Positions 1 through 8,626 of a stretch of DNA of 35,234 nt are shown here, piece after piece. A program made the position numbers and the translations under genes. The stretch's first letter is position 1. The number at the start of each line of letters is the position of its first letter. Under the pieces are notes generated by a model, which made no database searches, was not told where the DNA came from, and saw only the letters and a list, made by a program, of their open reading frames with translations. Source of the stretch: a virus; IMG/VR virus record IMGVR_UViG_3300042691_011352, positions 1 through 35,234 of that record; one strand, written 5' to 3'.

Positions 1-2
1 AT

Positions 3-1505
3 TACGGTTTGGTTATGGATCTTGAAGGTGTCATTAAGAATGAAAACGATCTTATTCGTAGATATCGAGAAGTTGCTCAATACAGCGACTGCGATTCTGC
101 TATTGAAGACATCATCAATGAATCTATTGTAGCCGACGAAAAAGAACTACCTGTTGAGATTATTCTCGACAACCTTAATGTTAGTGATAACATTAAGAAA
201 AAAATTAAAGAAGAATTTGCTAATATTCTTAAACTATTAAAGTTTGAGGAAAAAGCACATGAAATTTTCCGCACATGGTATGTCGATGGAAGATTATATT
301 ACCAAATTCTAATTGACGAACAGAACATTAAAAGAGGTATTGTAGAATTACGCTACATTGACCCACGTAAAATTCGTCGTATTAAAAATATTAAAAAAGA
401 AAAGACACAACAAGGTGTCGAAGTTGTTAAAAAGATAGAAGAATATTATCTTTATAATGACAAAGGAATTACTGAGCAAACAACGCATGGTGTTAAACTT
501 GCTCTTGACTCAGTAGTTTATTGCTCTTCTGGAAATGTAGACCAGAACACTGGAATGACACTGTCTTATTTACATAAGGCAATTAAACCAGTTAATCAAT
601 TAAAGATGATTGAAGATGCGTTAGTTATCTATCGCATTTCACGTGCACCAGAACGTCGTATTTTCTACATTGATGTTGGTAACTTACCAAAATTAAAAGC
701 TGAACAATACGTGTCTGACATTATGAACAAGTTCCGTAACAAGATTGTTTATGATGCGACTACTGGTGAGACACGAGACGATCGTCGTCACTTATCAATG
801 ATGGAAGACTTTTGGATACCACGTCGTGAAGGTGGTAAGGGTACAGAAATTGATACTCTTCCAGGAGGACAAAATCTTGGTGACATTCAAGATATTGAAT
901 ACTTCCAAAACAAATTATATCACGCATTGAACGTACCTATTAGTCGTTTGCAACCGCAACAAGGTTTTAGTATTGGTCGTTCTCAAGAAATTAATCGTGA
1001 TGAGATTAAGTTTAATAAATTTATTGTTAGACTTCGTAAGAAATTTTCTATATTATTTACTAGTGCACTTCGTGTACAGTTAATTGCTAAAAATATAATT
1101 AGTCCAGATGATTGGGATGATATATCATCTGATATTAAATATGATTATATTGAAGATAATCATTATTCAGAATTAAGAGATTCTGAAATTATGCAATCAC
1201 GTATGTCACTGCTTCAAATTATTGACCCATTTATTGGTAAATATTATTCAATGGAATGGGCTAAGAAAAACGTGTTACGTATGGATAATGATGAAATGAA
1301 AGAGATTGAAAAACAGATTAAAAATGAGCAGGCAGAACTAATAGAATTTGCTCAACATCAAGGTGAGTTGCAAGTAGCACAACAGCAACCAATGATGGCT
1401 GTTCAACAAGCTGCACAACAAAACCAACAGGCAGTTGAACAAACACAAGATTCGACTCAACAAGAAACTGGCAACCCAGCGAAATCAGCAGGTTGGCCAA
1501 ATTAA
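3..1505 (+). CDS. 20: Portal protein gp20, 5'-truncated by window edge
   Basis: Portal vertex protein of a T4-like head: the dodecameric ring through which DNA is packaged and on which the prohead assembles. The reading frame is open to the window edge. The first visible residues align by eye with a point roughly 75 residues inside T4 gp20 (ELIDTYR.. of T4 versus DLIRRYREVAQ here), so the true start is upstream and the TTG at 9 is not a start. The FRTWYVDGRLYYQILID and LRYIDPRKIRRIK blocks and the IEYFQNKLYHALNVPISRL segment are characteristic. The C-terminus (about the last 50 visible residues) is a Gln/Ala-rich low-complexity tail. It is followed 12 bases later by a gp67-like gene, the T4 order. 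Confidence 0.95.
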   Translation, partial: YGLVMDLEGVIKNENDLIRRYREVAQYSDCDSAIEDIINESIVADEKELPVEIILDNLNVSDNIKKKIKEEFANILKLLKFEEKAHEIFRTWYVDGRLYYQILIDEQNIKRGIVELRYIDPRKIRRIKNIKKEKTQQGVEVVKKIEEYYLYNDKGITEQTTHGVKLALDSVVYCSSGNVDQNTGMTLSYLHKAIKPVNQLKMIEDALVIYRISRAPERRIFYIDVGNLPKLKAEQYVSDIMNKFRNKIVYDATTGETRDDRRHLSMMEDFWIPRREGGKGTEIDTLPGGQNLGDIQDIEYFQNKLYHALNVPISRLQPQQGFSIGRSQEINRDEIKFNKFIVRLRKKFSILFTSALRVQLIAKNIISPDDWDDISSDIKYDYIEDNHYSELRDSEIMQSRMSLLQIIDPFIGKYYSMEWAKKNVLRMDNDEMKEIEKQIKNEQAELIEFAQHQGELQVAQQQPMMAVQQAAQQNQQAVEQTQDSTQQETGNPAKSAGWPN

Positions 1506-1517
1506 TAGGAGAAAATT

Positions 1518-1940
1518 ATGAATGAAACAGTAATCCGCTTAGTAGATGCTATTAAATCTGGTGATGTATTAGAAACAGAAAAAGCATTTGCTGCAGCGAT
1601 GGCTGAAAAATTAGCACCAGCGATTGATAACTATCGCCAAGAAGTTGCTGCTAATATGTTTAAACCAGCTGCAGAAACTGTAGAAGAAGATGTTTATGAA
1701 GACGTAGAACTCTCACAAGAAGAGTATGACGCTCTTACTGATGATGAAAAACAAGCATTTACACTAGACGAAGGTTTAGGTAAATTTGTTGGTAAAGTAG
1801 CTAAAGGCACAGCAGATGCATTTGGTAATCTTATCGGTGGAGTTGCTAAAACCGTTGGTGCGATTCGTCAGACTCCAGCTGCAATAGGTTCTGCATATAA
1901 TCGTGGTCGTGCAGCTGCACAAAAATCAATAGACAAATAA
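1518..1940 (+). CDS. 67: Prohead core protein, gp67-like
   Basis: 140 aa. The N-terminus (residues 1-48: VDAIKSGD..., AMAEKLAPAIDNYRQEVAANMF) resembles T4 gp67, a small internal scaffold-core protein cleaved by gp21, and the position directly after gp20 is the T4 position. The middle (about 54-80) is strongly acidic. Unlike T4 gp67 (about 80 aa) it has a Gly/Ala/Lys-rich C-terminal extension (about 85-140). The stop overlaps the next start (TAATG), suggesting coupled translation. RBS AGGAG lies upstream. Assignment rests on position and N-terminal pattern. Confidence 0.7.
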   Translation: MNETVIRLVDAIKSGDVLETEKAFAAAMAEKLAPAIDNYRQEVAANMFKPAAETVEEDVYEDVELSQEEYDALTDDEKQAFTLDEGLGKFVGKVAKGTADAFGNLIGGVAKTVGAIRQTPAAIGSAYNRGRAAAQKSIDK

Positions 1941-2488
1941 TGCAATATAAAGATTTTATCAATAGTTTTAAAAGACCTGGTGTTGTAGAAAGCATTAGGT
2001 CTTATCTTCAGTTAATTGAAAAAACTGAAGAAGGAAAAATATTGATTAATGGTACAGAAACTAAATTTAGTACGATTGAGGAAGCAAGAGAATATATTAA
2101 ACAAGACTATACTAATCAACAATTAGAAGATAAAGCGTCTAAAGAATTATATGAAGAATTAGATGATACTATCATAGCAAATATTATTAAAGAATACCAT
2201 AATATTAAAGTTACAGATACGTTAATAGAATCATATAAAGAGTTTGCTTCCTCTCAAATTTTTAGTATCGATCCAGTTGTTCAAAAAATTCGTTCTATTA
2301 ATAAATTAGATCGTATAGTTGAAGGTAAACTTCATTATAAATTAAACGATGATACTGTTATAGCTATTAGTGACGCAACACAACAAAAGCTAAATAATCT
2401 ATTGGAAACGCATACAGATGTAATAGATTACATGCGAGAATCTAAAGATAATTTTATGTATGTAATTACAAAATTAGAGGAACATTAA
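1940..2488 (+). CDS. 68: Prohead core protein, gp68-position
   Basis: 182 aa, charged, mostly helical by composition, with no signal peptide, membrane segment or catalytic motif. It occupies the slot of T4 gene 68 (a minor prohead-core protein) between the gp67-like gene and the protease gene 21. T4 gp68 is about 141 aa, so this one is longer. The start overlaps the previous stop (TAATG). I recognise it mainly by position; the sequence alone does not prove the family. Confidence 0.5.
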   Translation: MQYKDFINSFKRPGVVESIRSYLQLIEKTEEGKILINGTETKFSTIEEAREYIKQDYTNQQLEDKASKELYEELDDTIIANIIKEYHNIKVTDTLIESYKEFASSQIFSIDPVVQKIRSINKLDRIVEGKLHYKLNDDTVIAISDATQQKLNNLLETHTDVIDYMRESKDNFMYVITKLEEH

Positions 2489-2489
2489 G

Positions 2490-2954
2490 ATGGCAATGCA
2501 ATTCTTAACACTTAAAAATACAAATCAGGAGACTGTGATTCATTTCGCATCAACTGCAGCAGAATCAGGAACTATCGCTCTGAACACACTAGCAGCTTCA
2601 ACACAAGCACTTATCGTAGGTGGTACACCTACTGTTGATATTGTTAAATGGTCAATTACTGGTGCTCTTGGTTCAAAAGTTACTATTACTAGAAATTCTA
2701 AACTTGTTATTGCTACTGCACCAGAAAATGCTCCGTATCTAGAAGATAATGCATGGGGTGTGCCTTTAAATATTGAAAACACCAGTGACATTGTTGTTGT
2801 TAATGGTGCAGCAACAGAAGTTACTGGTATTTTAGTTTTACGTAAACAAGCTGGTTGGGCTACTAAAGTTGAGAACGAAGTGTATGGTGCTTACGATGAT
2901 GTTACTCGTGTTGGAGCTTCTACTACACTAAGCGGATCTCCAGATAAGGTATAA
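2490..2954 (+). CDS. Unrecognised protein in head module, probably structural
   Basis: 154 aa, rich in Thr, Val, Ala and Gly, with alternating hydrophobic residues suggesting a beta-sandwich (for example TVDIVKWSITGALGSKVTIT and DIVVVNGAATEVTGILVL). No membrane segment and no enzymatic motif. It lies 1 base after the gp68-like gene and 2 bases before protease gene 21, in a position with no T4 equivalent. A head decoration or minor virion protein is a reasonable inference, not a demonstrated function. A second ATG two codons in (2496) is an alternative start. Confidence 0.6.
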   Translation: MAMQFLTLKNTNQETVIHFASTAAESGTIALNTLAASTQALIVGGTPTVDIVKWSITGALGSKVTITRNSKLVIATAPENAPYLEDNAWGVPLNIENTSDIVVVNGAATEVTGILVLRKQAGWATKVENEVYGAYDDVTRVGASTTLSGSPDKV

Positions 2955-2956
2955 AC

Positions 2957-3613
2957 ATGAAACTAATTAGAGAAGATTTAACGCATGATACTAAGTTTGT
3001 AGTTGAAGAAAAACTTGGTAAGAAAAAAGAATATTTTATTGAAGGTATTTTTCTTCAATCAAATTTGAAAAACCGTAATGGTCGTATGTATCCAGAAGAA
3101 GTTATGGATAAAGAAGTTGCTCGTTATATGCAAGAACAAGTTAAAACTAATCGTGCATATGGTGAGTTAGGTCATCCAGATACTCCAAGTATAAATTTAG
3201 ATCGTGTTTCACACATGATCGTTGATATGCGCAAAGAGGGTACTAACTATATCGGTAGAGCAAAAATCATGGAAACTCCAATGGGGCAAATTGCTCGTGG
3301 TCTATTAGACGGTGGAGCTAATTTGGGAGTTTCTAGTCGTGCACTTGGCACATTAAAAATGAATGAAGATGGTGTTAATGTTGTACAAGACGATTTTATG
3401 CTGTCCACTGCAGCTGACATCGTGGCAGACCCTTCCGCTCCCGATGCTTTCGTTCGTGGTATTATGGAAAGCAAAGAGTGGGTTTTCGTTGATGGAAAGT
3501 TCGTGGAACAACATATTGAGGAAGTCAAAAATTTTATAAAAAAGACTTCTTCTCGTCAGTTACAAGAAGCTAAAATTTTGGCTTTCAAAAAATACTTGAG
3601 TAAAATAAAATAA
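2957..3613 (+). CDS. 21: Prohead core protease gp21
   Basis: 218 aa serine protease of the T4 gp21 family, which cleaves scaffold and capsid precursors during head maturation. Diagnostic blocks are SNLKNRNGRMYPEEVM (about 35-50), GELGHPD with the likely catalytic His73, and GVSSRALG (about 124-131) carrying the likely catalytic Ser. STAADIVADPSAPDAFV (about 164-180) is another conserved stretch of the family. Neighbours gp20, 67, 68, 22 and 23 confirm the identity. The C-terminal 35 residues are Lys-rich, as expected for the part removed on self-processing. Confidence 0.95.
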   Translation: MKLIREDLTHDTKFVVEEKLGKKKEYFIEGIFLQSNLKNRNGRMYPEEVMDKEVARYMQEQVKTNRAYGELGHPDTPSINLDRVSHMIVDMRKEGTNYIGRAKIMETPMGQIARGLLDGGANLGVSSRALGTLKMNEDGVNVVQDDFMLSTAADIVADPSAPDAFVRGIMESKEWVFVDGKFVEQHIEEVKNFIKKTSSRQLQEAKILAFKKYLSKIK

Positions 3614-3615
3614 TT

Positions 3616-3623
3616 TATAAATA
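3616..3623 (+). promoter_or_regulatory. T4-type late promoter (TATAAATA) for gene 22
   Basis: Exact TATAAATA match, the T4 late -10 element read by RNA polymerase with gp55 and the gp45 clamp. It lies just after the gene 21 stop. Expected start near 3630 gives a leader of about 28 nt that includes AGGAGA before the ATG at 3658. Confidence 0.75.
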
Positions 3624-3657
3624 ACTTAATAGAACTTATCCAGTTAGGAGAACATAG

Positions 3658-4710
3658 ATGTCAATCGAACAAAAAATTGCGCAAATCTTGGCAGAGTCTA
3701 ATAAACTAGACGAATTCAAGGTGCACGGTAATGAAGGTGGTAGCAATTCTGCTACTGGTGGTGCAACTGCTGGTGATCAGTCACCTGTTCGCAAGAGCAA
3801 AGAAGCAGTTCCAGCACAAGGCGAAAACGAAAACGCTGATAACAAACGTAATAACGTTGATGATGAAGATGAAGCTGCAGAAGCTACATCTAAAAAATCT
3901 AATCCAGCTAATTCATCTGCTACATCTGGCGATCAAGAACCTGTTCGCAAAGGTGATACAGCAGTTAAGGGTGTCAAAGAAGACGTTGATGCTCTATTGA
4001 ATGGCGAAGAACTTTCTGAAGAATTCCGTCAGAAAGCTACTACAATTTTTGAAGCAGCTGTTCTTGCTCGTGTAAAAGAAGAAGTTGCTCGTATTGAAGA
4101 AGAATTTGAAGCTAAACTTGCAACGCAAGTTGCTGAAAATACAGAGGGTGTTGTTGAACAGGTTGATGGATATCTCGGTTACATTGCCGAGCAGTGGATG
4201 ACTCAAAATGAAATTGCCCTTGAGAATGGTATTAAGTCTGAAATCTTTGAAAGTTTCGTTGCTGGTATGAAATCTCTATTTGAAGAGCACTATATCGAAG
4301 TTCCTGAAGAACGTTTCGATGTGCTTGGTGAAATGGAAGAACATATCGGTGAACTAGAAGCTAAACTTAATGAACAACTTTCTGTAAACATTGAGTTGTC
4401 TAAAGCAATTGCTTGTGCACAACGTGCAGAAATCGTTAAGAAAATAAGTGAAGGTCTTTCTGATGTTGAAATTGAAAAATTCAATGCATTAGTTGAAGAA
4501 CTTTCTTATGAAGATGCGGAATCTTTCGAAACTAAAGTTAAGACTATCCGTGAAAATTATTTCACTAACAAAGCAAACCCAATCGTTGAATCTGTAGTTA
4601 CTGATGCTCCAGTTGAAATTTTAACTGAAGATGGTAAAGGTGCGAAACAAGTTGATCCAACAATGGCTGCTTATGTTACAGTCCTAAGCAAAAACAAATC
4701 TGTTAAATAA
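3658..4710 (+). CDS. 22: Prohead scaffold protein gp22
   Basis: 350 aa major internal scaffold of the prohead. Acidic and Glu/Lys-rich, with long predicted helices/coiled coil from about residue 110 (AAVLARVKEEVARIEEEFEAKLA, then MEEHIGELEAKLNEQLSVN). An ILAE motif at 10-13 matches the gp21 cleavage rule (L/I-x-E). Odd feature: the N-terminal linker carries an imperfect duplication, GDQSPVRKSKEAV (39-51) and GDQEPVRKGDTAV (91-103), each after a Ser/Thr/Ala-rich stretch. It is preceded by a late promoter and a good RBS and followed directly by the major capsid gene. Confidence 0.93.
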   Translation: MSIEQKIAQILAESNKLDEFKVHGNEGGSNSATGGATAGDQSPVRKSKEAVPAQGENENADNKRNNVDDEDEAAEATSKKSNPANSSATSGDQEPVRKGDTAVKGVKEDVDALLNGEELSEEFRQKATTIFEAAVLARVKEEVARIEEEFEAKLATQVAENTEGVVEQVDGYLGYIAEQWMTQNEIALENGIKSEIFESFVAGMKSLFEEHYIEVPEERFDVLGEMEEHIGELEAKLNEQLSVNIELSKAIACAQRAEIVKKISEGLSDVEIEKFNALVEELSYEDAESFETKVKTIRENYFTNKANPIVESVVTDAPVEILTEDGKGAKQVDPTMAAYVTVLSKNKSVK

Positions 4711-4722
4711 AGGAAAACTAAA

Positions 4723-6021
4723 ATGACAACACGTCAACAATTGATGGAAAAATGGGCTCCTGTCCTTGACCATGAAAGTGCTGCTCCGATTAAGGATCAG
4801 TATCGTAAAGAAGTAACAGCAGTTCTTTTGGAAAACCAAGAACGTGAAATGGCTAAACAACGTGAAGCGTTGTTCGAAGCTGCACCAGCTAATGCAGTTG
4901 GTTCATATGGTGATACAAATGGCTTTGCTAAGTTTGATCCAGTTTTGATCAGCTTGGTTCGCCGTGCAATGCCACAACTTATCGCTTATGATGTTGCTGG
5001 TGTTCAACCAATGACACAACCTACTGGTCTCATCTTCGCGATGAAATCACGTTATTCAACACAAGGTGGTACTGAAGCATTATTCAACGAAGCTGATACA
5101 GACTTCGCTGGTACAGGTACTCACTCTGGTGTTTATGACTTCGGTGGTTCTGAAACAACTGGTACTGGCTTAGCAACAGCTGATGGCGAACGTCTAGGTC
5201 AAGGTGGTACTGGTGACGGTTCTTTCGGTCAAATGGCATTCTCAATCGAGAAAACATCTGTAACTGCTAAGACACGTGCTCTAAAAGCAGAATACTCAAT
5301 CGAATTAGCTCAAGATATGAAATCTGTTCATGGTCTTGATGCTGAAGGTGAATTAAGCAACATTCTTTCAACAGAAATTCTTGCTGAAATTAACCGTGAA
5401 GTTATTCGTACAATTTACAAAACAGCTAAAGCTGGTGCTGCTGTTGGTACAGCTGCAGCAGGTACATTCGACTTAGATGTTGATTCAAATGGTCGTTGGT
5501 CTGTTGAAAAATTCAAAGGTTTAATGTTCCAAATCGAACGTGAAGCCAATGCGATTGGTCAACAAACTCGTAGAGGTCGTGGTAACTTCATCATTACTTC
5601 TGCAGACGTTGCATCTGCATTAGCAATGGCTGGTGTTCTAGACTACTCTTCTGCTCTAAACGGCATGAACAATCTAACTGTTGATGATACATCTACTACA
5701 TACGCTGGTGTATTAAACGGTAAATACAAAGTATATGTTGATCCATATACATCTAACGTATCTAACACACAATTCTTTGTTGTTGGTTACAAAGGTCAAT
5801 CAGCGTTTGATGCTGGTTTATTCTACTGCCCATACGTTCCTCTCCAAATGGTTCGTGCAGTTGATCCAAACAGCTTCCAACCAAAAATTGGCTTCAAAAC
5901 ACGTTATGGTTTAGCAGCTAACCCATTCGTTAATTTGGATGACGGTACAAGTGGTCAAGACAACTTGACAGCTAATGCTAACTACTACTACAGACGTGTT
6001 AAAGTTACTAACTTAATGTAA
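4723..6021 (+). CDS. 23: Major capsid protein gp23
   Basis: 432 aa hexamer-forming capsid protein of the T4 family (HK97 fold). The N-terminal propeptide contains the WAPVLDH segment and a gp21 cleavage site, LFE|AAPANAVG, after residue 52. Hallmarks follow: FDPVLISLVRRAMPQLIAYDVAGVQPM, the TGLIFAM(K)SRY segment, and the C-terminal KIGFKTRYGL.A.NPF block. It is shorter than T4 gp23 (521 aa), with a size typical of marine and freshwater relatives. No separate vertex-protein gene 24 follows, unlike in T4. A strong terminator 43 bases downstream ends the head module. Confidence 0.98.
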   Translation: MTTRQQLMEKWAPVLDHESAAPIKDQYRKEVTAVLLENQEREMAKQREALFEAAPANAVGSYGDTNGFAKFDPVLISLVRRAMPQLIAYDVAGVQPMTQPTGLIFAMKSRYSTQGGTEALFNEADTDFAGTGTHSGVYDFGGSETTGTGLATADGERLGQGGTGDGSFGQMAFSIEKTSVTAKTRALKAEYSIELAQDMKSVHGLDAEGELSNILSTEILAEINREVIRTIYKTAKAGAAVGTAAAGTFDLDVDSNGRWSVEKFKGLMFQIEREANAIGQQTRRGRGNFIITSADVASALAMAGVLDYSSALNGMNNLTVDDTSTTYAGVLNGKYKVYVDPYTSNVSNTQFFVVGYKGQSAFDAGLFYCPYVPLQMVRAVDPNSFQPKIGFKTRYGLAANPFVNLDDGTSGQDNLTANANYYYRRVKVTNLM

Positions 6022-6063
6022 TTTAAGAAGGTAATTGAACCACCTATAAGAAGTGGTACTCAT

Positions 6064-6093
6064 ATGGGGATCTTTCGGGATCCCCATTTTTTT
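6064..6093 (+). terminator. Rho-independent terminator after gene 23
   Basis: Perfect 9-bp stem ATGGGGATC/GATCCCCAT with a 6-nt TTTCGG loop, followed by a run of seven T. It insulates the capsid gene from the next gene. Confidence 0.92.
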
Positions 6094-6097
6094 ATTG

Positions 6098-6105
6098 GAT
6101 AAATA
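6098..6105 (+). promoter_or_regulatory. Late-promoter-like box GATAAATA before gp3-like gene
   Basis: One mismatch to TATAAATA and followed by G, lying between the gene 23 terminator and the next ATG. Only 5 bases separate the box from the ATG at 6111, so a transcript from it would be essentially leaderless or start inside the codon. No Shine-Dalgarno is present here. Confidence 0.5.
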
Positions 6106-6110
6106 GAATT

Positions 6111-6644
6111 ATGGCTAATACACTTTCATGTCCTATTCCAGCAAACATTACACCATTATCACCTAATGGGTTCTTGTTTAGCATTCAGAAACTGCCAAGT
6201 TTAAACTTTTTCTGTCAACAGGCTAATCTTCCAGGAATTACTATTGGTGAACCAGAATTTGCCAACCCATTTTCTAAACAACCAATTCCAGGCGAAACAT
6301 TAACTTATGATACTATGTCTGTTCAGTTTTTAGTTGACTCTAATATGGAAAACTATAAAGCGATTTATAATTGGATTGTTGCATTAGGATTTCCAAATGA
6401 TTATGAACAATATGTATCTTTTATTAATGAAGACGAGCGTGGTGTTATTTCTGAATTAGCTAAAAACTATTCTGATGCGGTGCTTCAGATTTTAGCAGGA
6501 AACAATCAACCTATTGCAACAGTGCAATTTATTGACTTATTCCCTGTCGCAATAGAATCATTAGTATTTGCAGGAACTAACCAAGATGTTCAATATTTGG
6601 TTGGAAATGCAACTTTTAGATACGCATATTACAAATTCTTGTAA
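6111..6644 (+). CDS. 3: Tail completion/sheath stabiliser protein, gp3-like (tail-tube fold)
   Basis: 177 aa, close to T4 gp3 (176 aa), which caps the tail and stabilises the sheath. It has the tail-tube-family layout: an F..SI strand near 22-25, the ANLPGI turn (about 38-43), a P.PGETLTYD.M.VQFLVD block (about 56-74), then YKAIYNWIVALGFP (about 79-92), comparable with T4 gp3's Y-W-M segment. The position between gene 23 and the recombination genes matches the cyanophage order. A gp19-type tube protein is the alternative. The start has no visible RBS and sits 5 bases after a late-promoter-like box. Confidence 0.65.
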   Translation: MANTLSCPIPANITPLSPNGFLFSIQKLPSLNFFCQQANLPGITIGEPEFANPFSKQPIPGETLTYDTMSVQFLVDSNMENYKAIYNWIVALGFPNDYEQYVSFINEDERGVISELAKNYSDAVLQILAGNNQPIATVQFIDLFPVAIESLVFAGTNQDVQYLVGNATFRYAYYKFL

Positions 6645-6651
6645 GACAAAT

Positions 6652-6680
6652 TTGCTTTTTTGTGGTAATTGTTGTATAAT
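6652..6680 (+). promoter_or_regulatory. Sigma70-like promoter before uvsY
   Basis: TTGCTT (6652-6657), a 17-bp spacer, then TATAAT (6675-6680). First member of a recurrent promoter class in this window. Expected start near 6687, 21 nt before uvsY. Confidence 0.75.
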
Positions 6681-6707
6681 AGCAATTATCTAAACTGTGA
6701 GATTATT

Positions 6708-7145
6708 ATGAACATTGACCAATTACAAGAAATGTGGGAAACTGACTCAAACATCGATGATAATTATCTCGGTGAACAAGCAATCGCCACACCCAAACTT
6801 CACGCCAAATATGTCAAACTATTGGTGCAGATTAAACTCAAACACACTAAACTTCAATCCGAATATAATATGTTACGTAAAAATAAATTTCGCTACTATC
6901 GTGGAGAAATGTCACGTGATGAACTTCAACAACTAGATTGGAATCAGTGGCAAGGTGTTAAACCATTAAAGAACGAAATGGACGAATTTCTTACTGGCGA
7001 TGAAGATTTAAATACTTTACAAGTAAAAACTGAATATCTTCAAACTATGATCTATTTGTTAGAATCTATACTTGGTCAAATCAAAGCTAGAGACTGGCAA
7101 ATTAAATCAGCTATTGAATGGAAAAAATTCTTAGCAGGAATGTAA
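6708..7145 (+). CDS. uvsY: Recombination mediator UvsY
   Basis: 145 aa from the ATG at 6708. UvsY is the single-strand-DNA-binding mediator that loads UvsX recombinase onto gp32-covered DNA. The pattern matches T4 UvsY: N-terminal DQLQEMWETDSNID, a central helical HAKYVKLLVQIKLKHTKL, then KNKFRYYRGEMS (T4: RLDYYSGRG), the LNTLQVKTEYLQTMIYLLE block and the C-terminal IKARDWQIKSAIEWKKFLAG (T4: IKSRGFAIK..FEAG). An upstream in-frame TTG at 6669 is unlikely because it lies at the promoter. The stop overlaps the uvsW start (TAATG), indicating coupling of two recombination genes. Confidence 0.88.
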   Translation: MNIDQLQEMWETDSNIDDNYLGEQAIATPKLHAKYVKLLVQIKLKHTKLQSEYNMLRKNKFRYYRGEMSRDELQQLDWNQWQGVKPLKNEMDEFLTGDEDLNTLQVKTEYLQTMIYLLESILGQIKARDWQIKSAIEWKKFLAGM

Positions 7146-8626
7146 TGCAGAATATCGTAACTATTGAAAAACTAGATGATGTTTTTATTCGTGTGTTTTC
7201 TGAACCCAGTATCGAACAAGAACTAGCTGATTTTTTCACATATGAATATCCAGGAGCAAGATTTACCCCACAATATAGAGCCAGACTGTGGGATGGGAAA
7301 GTTCGCCTGTATGATTCTATAAGAAAAACATTATACATTGGTCTTATTCAATATGTCGAAAAGTTTTGTGAACGAAATCAATATAATCTTACATATAAGT
7401 CACACATTAAATTATCAAACGGATACACATCAGAACAAATTGAAACATATGTTCGTTCGTTAAATTTACCAAAAAAAATTGAGTTTCGTGAATATCAAAT
7501 CGAATCAATAAAAACTGCTTTAGATAAAAATAGAACTTTACTTTTATCTCCAACAGCTTCAGGTAAATCATTTATAATTTATAGTATTATGCGTTGGCAT
7601 ATTGAACAAAATAGAAAATGTATTATTATTGTTCCAACAACATCTCTTGTTGAACAATTACATTCAGATTTTCAAGATTATTCTTCTGAAAATGGTTGGA
7701 ATGTTTCTAAACAATGTCAAAAATTATACAGTGGATTCCCTAAAGAATTTACGAGTAATGTTCTTATTACAACTTGGCAATCTATCTACCTTCAACCCAA
7801 AGCATGGTTCAAACAATTTAGTGTAGTGTTTGGCGATGAAGCACATCAATTCAAAGCAAAATCTTTAATTTCAGTAATGGAAAAAATGGAAAATGTTCCA
7901 TACCGTATTGGTACAACTGGAACTATTGATAATAAGAAAATTCATCAGTTAGTTCTTGAAGGTGTTTTTGGACCACTTCATAAAGTCACCACAACTAAAG
8001 CATTAATGGATTCAGACAAATTAGCTAAACTAAATATTAGTTGTGTGGTGTTTAAATATCCTGAAGATGTAAGACAATCTCGTAAAAATAACACGTATCA
8101 AGATGAGATTGATTGGATTGTATCTAATGAAAAACGAAACAAATTTATTCGCAATCTTGCATTAAAAAATACAGGTAACACTCTAGTGCTTTTCCAATAT
8201 GTTGAGAAACATGGAAAAATTTTATATGAGATGATTAAACAAAAAGCACATGACGATAGAAAAATATTTTTTGTTTATGGCGGAACAGAAACTTCTGATC
8301 GTGAAGCGATCCGACATATCACTGAATTAGAAAATGACGCTATTATTGTTGCTAGTTTTGGTACATTCTCTACTGGTATAAACATACCATCTATCGAAAA
8401 TGTTATTTTTGCATCGCCAAGTAAATCTAAAATTCGCAATCTACAAAGTATTGGTCGCGGATTAAGATTAAAAAATGGTAAGACGCATTGTAATCTTTAT
8501 GACCTTGCTGATGATTTGCATTGGAAGTCATGGAAAAATCATACATTAAATCATGCTGCAGAAAGATATAGAACTTATACAGAAGAAGAGTTTAAAATAA
8601 AACTCGTAGAGGTAGAATTATGTTAA
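7145..8626 (+). CDS. uvsW: RNA-DNA/DNA helicase UvsW
   Basis: 493 aa SF2 helicase that unwinds branched DNA and R-loops and drives the switch from origin- to recombination-dependent replication in T4. The N-terminal domain (about 1-110) is followed by the helicase core: Q-motif-like REYQIESI (115-122), Walker A SPTASGKS (135-142), DEAH (231-234) in a GDEAHQF context, GTTGT motif III, and motif VI QSIGRGLRLK (about 440). The start at 7145 overlaps the uvsY stop and fits T4 UvsW. Strongly assigned. Confidence 0.95.
   Translation: MQNIVTIEKLDDVFIRVFSEPSIEQELADFFTYEYPGARFTPQYRARLWDGKVRLYDSIRKTLYIGLIQYVEKFCERNQYNLTYKSHIKLSNGYTSEQIETYVRSLNLPKKIEFREYQIESIKTALDKNRTLLLSPTASGKSFIIYSIMRWHIEQNRKCIIIVPTTSLVEQLHSDFQDYSSENGWNVSKQCQKLYSGFPKEFTSNVLITTWQSIYLQPKAWFKQFSVVFGDEAHQFKAKSLISVMEKMENVPYRIGTTGTIDNKKIHQLVLEGVFGPLHKVTTTKALMDSDKLAKLNISCVVFKYPEDVRQSRKNNTYQDEIDWIVSNEKRNKFIRNLALKNTGNTLVLFQYVEKHGKILYEMIKQKAHDDRKIFFVYGGTETSDREAIRHITELENDAIIVASFGTFSTGINIPSIENVIFASPSKSKIRNLQSIGRGLRLKNGKTHCNLYDLADDLHWKSWKNHTLNHAAERYRTYTEEEFKIKLVEVELC

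Noticed and set aside
3731-4000. Overlapping + frame ORF inside gene 22
   Set aside because: Frame shadow of the scaffold gene; low-complexity Leu/Lys composition.
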